Assembly (NCBI GenBank): GCA_031266175.1
Contig: JAISBN010000039.1
Span: 1 to 34,926 of the forward strand
Length of the DNA: 34,926 nucleotides
Source of the DNA: Treponema sp.
GTDB taxonomy: Bacteria; Spirochaetota; Spirochaetia; Treponematales; Breznakiellaceae
Direction of reading: 5' to 3'
In this document: positions 34,164-34,926 of the stretch, one piece after another
Layout: every line of letters starts with the position of its first letter
How positions within the stretch are numbered: the stretch's first letter is position 1
Program-made: the position numbers and the translations under genes
The notes under the pieces: generated by a model
The model's database searches: none
What the model was told of the DNA's origin: nothing
What the model saw: the letters and a program-made list of their open reading frames with translations, nothing else

Positions 34164-34926
34164 TGGCCCTGGCGATAAAGATAGAACACCTTTCCAAGTA
34201 TTACAAACTGGGGGTGATCAACAACGGCAGACTGTGGAAGGACCTGCAAAGTTACTTCGCCCGGCTTTTAAAAAAGGAAGACCCGAACCTTAAAATCGGG
34301 GAACAGGCGGTATATGACAAGGACGGATTCTGGGCGCTGGGAGATATTAATCTTGAGGTTGGGCAGGGGGACCGGCTGGGCATTATGGGGCATAACGGGG
34401 CGGGGAAATCGACGCTGCTTAAAATCCTCAGCAGGATCACCGCCCCCACAAAAGGATGTTTCCACGTTAAGGGCAGGATTGCCAGCCTTCTGGAAGTGGG
34501 AACCGGTTTTCACGGAGAGCTGACCGGCCGGGAGAACATCTATATGAACGGCGCCATTCTGGGGATGAAACGGCGGGAAGTAAACCGCAAGCTTGAGGAG
34601 ATAATAGATTTCAGCGAAGTGGGGCCGCATATCGACACGCCGGTCAAGCGGTATTCTTCCGGCATGTACATACGCCTGGGTTTTGCCATCGCCGCCCACC
34701 TGGAAAGTGAAATTATGATAGCCGACGAGGTGCTGGCGGTGGGGGATTTAAAGTTCCAGCAGAAGGCCATCGGCAAGATGAGCGACCTGAGCGCCAGCCA
34801 GGGCCGGACTGTGCTGTTTGTAAGCCACAATATCGGGGCCGTGGCAAACCTGTGTAACCGGGGACTTATCCTGGAACACGGGAGAATACTGCTGGACCAG
34901 TGCCCGGTGGAAGATGCCGTGGGCAG
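34163..34926 (+). CDS. ABC transporter ATPase, Wzt/TagH-like (partial, runs off the window)
   Basis: The frame begins at ATG 34163, overlapping the permease stop by one base, and stays open for 254 codons to the window end. It has the Walker A motif GIMGHNGAGKSTLLKIL, the LEVGTGFHGELTGRENI block typical of polysaccharide-export ATPases, the signature RYSSGM, the Walker B block IMIADEVLAVGD, and the H-loop FVSHN. A long insert before the Walker A strand (about residues 25-55) is common in this group. It powers export of a lipid-linked glycan with the adjacent permease. Whether a C-terminal carbohydrate-binding domain follows, as in some Wzt proteins, cannot be seen. Confidence 0.93.
   Translation, partial: MALAIKIEHLSKYYKLGVINNGRLWKDLQSYFARLLKKEDPNLKIGEQAVYDKDGFWALGDINLEVGQGDRLGIMGHNGAGKSTLLKILSRITAPTKGCFHVKGRIASLLEVGTGFHGELTGRENIYMNGAILGMKRREVNRKLEEIIDFSEVGPHIDTPVKRYSSGMYIRLGFAIAAHLESEIMIADEVLAVGDLKFQQKAIGKMSDLSASQGRTVLFVSHNIGAVANLCNRGLILEHGRILLDQCPVEDAVG

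Overview
The window looks like a chromosomal segment of a high-GC, Treponema-like spirochaete. It carries a division (dcw) cluster that runs straight into hslVU and the flgBC-fliEFGHIJ basal-body/export genes on one strand. From memory, that order (rsmH-ftsL-murF-mraY-ftsW-ftsQ-ftsA-ftsZ-TPR-dprA-hslVU-flgB) matches Borrelia and treponemes. The inner part (dprA-topA-xerC-hslV-hslU-flgB...) also matches Bacillus subtilis (smf-topA-codV-codW-codX-flgB). I could not run database searches, so family names rest on motifs and gene order.

Layout: (1) 1-3961, plus strand: two overlapping Rrf2-family regulators (the first with three Fe-S-type cysteines, the second without), then a FIST-domain sensor overlapping a PAS-hybrid histidine kinase. 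This resembles the NosP/NahK nitric-oxide module with NsrR/IscR-like regulators beside it. (2) 4039-5641, minus strand: tcdA-ttcA, two enzymes that modify the tRNA anticodon loop, behind a well-formed promoter. (3) 5803-6107: remnant of an Xre-type HTH gene and a bidirectional terminator. (4) 6200-9257: groEL (minus), a Gfo/Idh-type oxidoreductase (plus) fired from a promoter that overlaps the groEL promoter back to back, and a small unknown gene (minus). (5) 9456-33040, plus strand: twenty-two tightly packed genes, from mraZ (preceded by a 10-bp-periodic array of MraZ-type boxes) through the division and peptidoglycan genes, xerD, a TPR protein, dprA, topA, xerC, hslVU and flgB to fliJ. Most neighbours overlap or lie under 25 bp apart. 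(6) 33085-34926: a strong promoter, a short leader ORF containing a run of 18 C, and a polysaccharide-type ABC exporter (permease plus an ATPase cut by the window end).

The cluster links septal peptidoglycan synthesis (murF, mraY, ftsW, ftsL, ftsQ), the Z-ring (ftsA, ftsZ), chromosome-dimer resolution (xerC, xerD), topology and DNA processing (topA, dprA), protein quality control (hslVU) and assembly of the periplasmic flagellar motor. The signals most worth following are the C18 tract in the leader of the exporter operon (candidate phase variation), the putative NO/redox-sensing locus at the left end, the MraZ operator array, the enlarged HslU I-domain, and the linked xerC/xerD pair.
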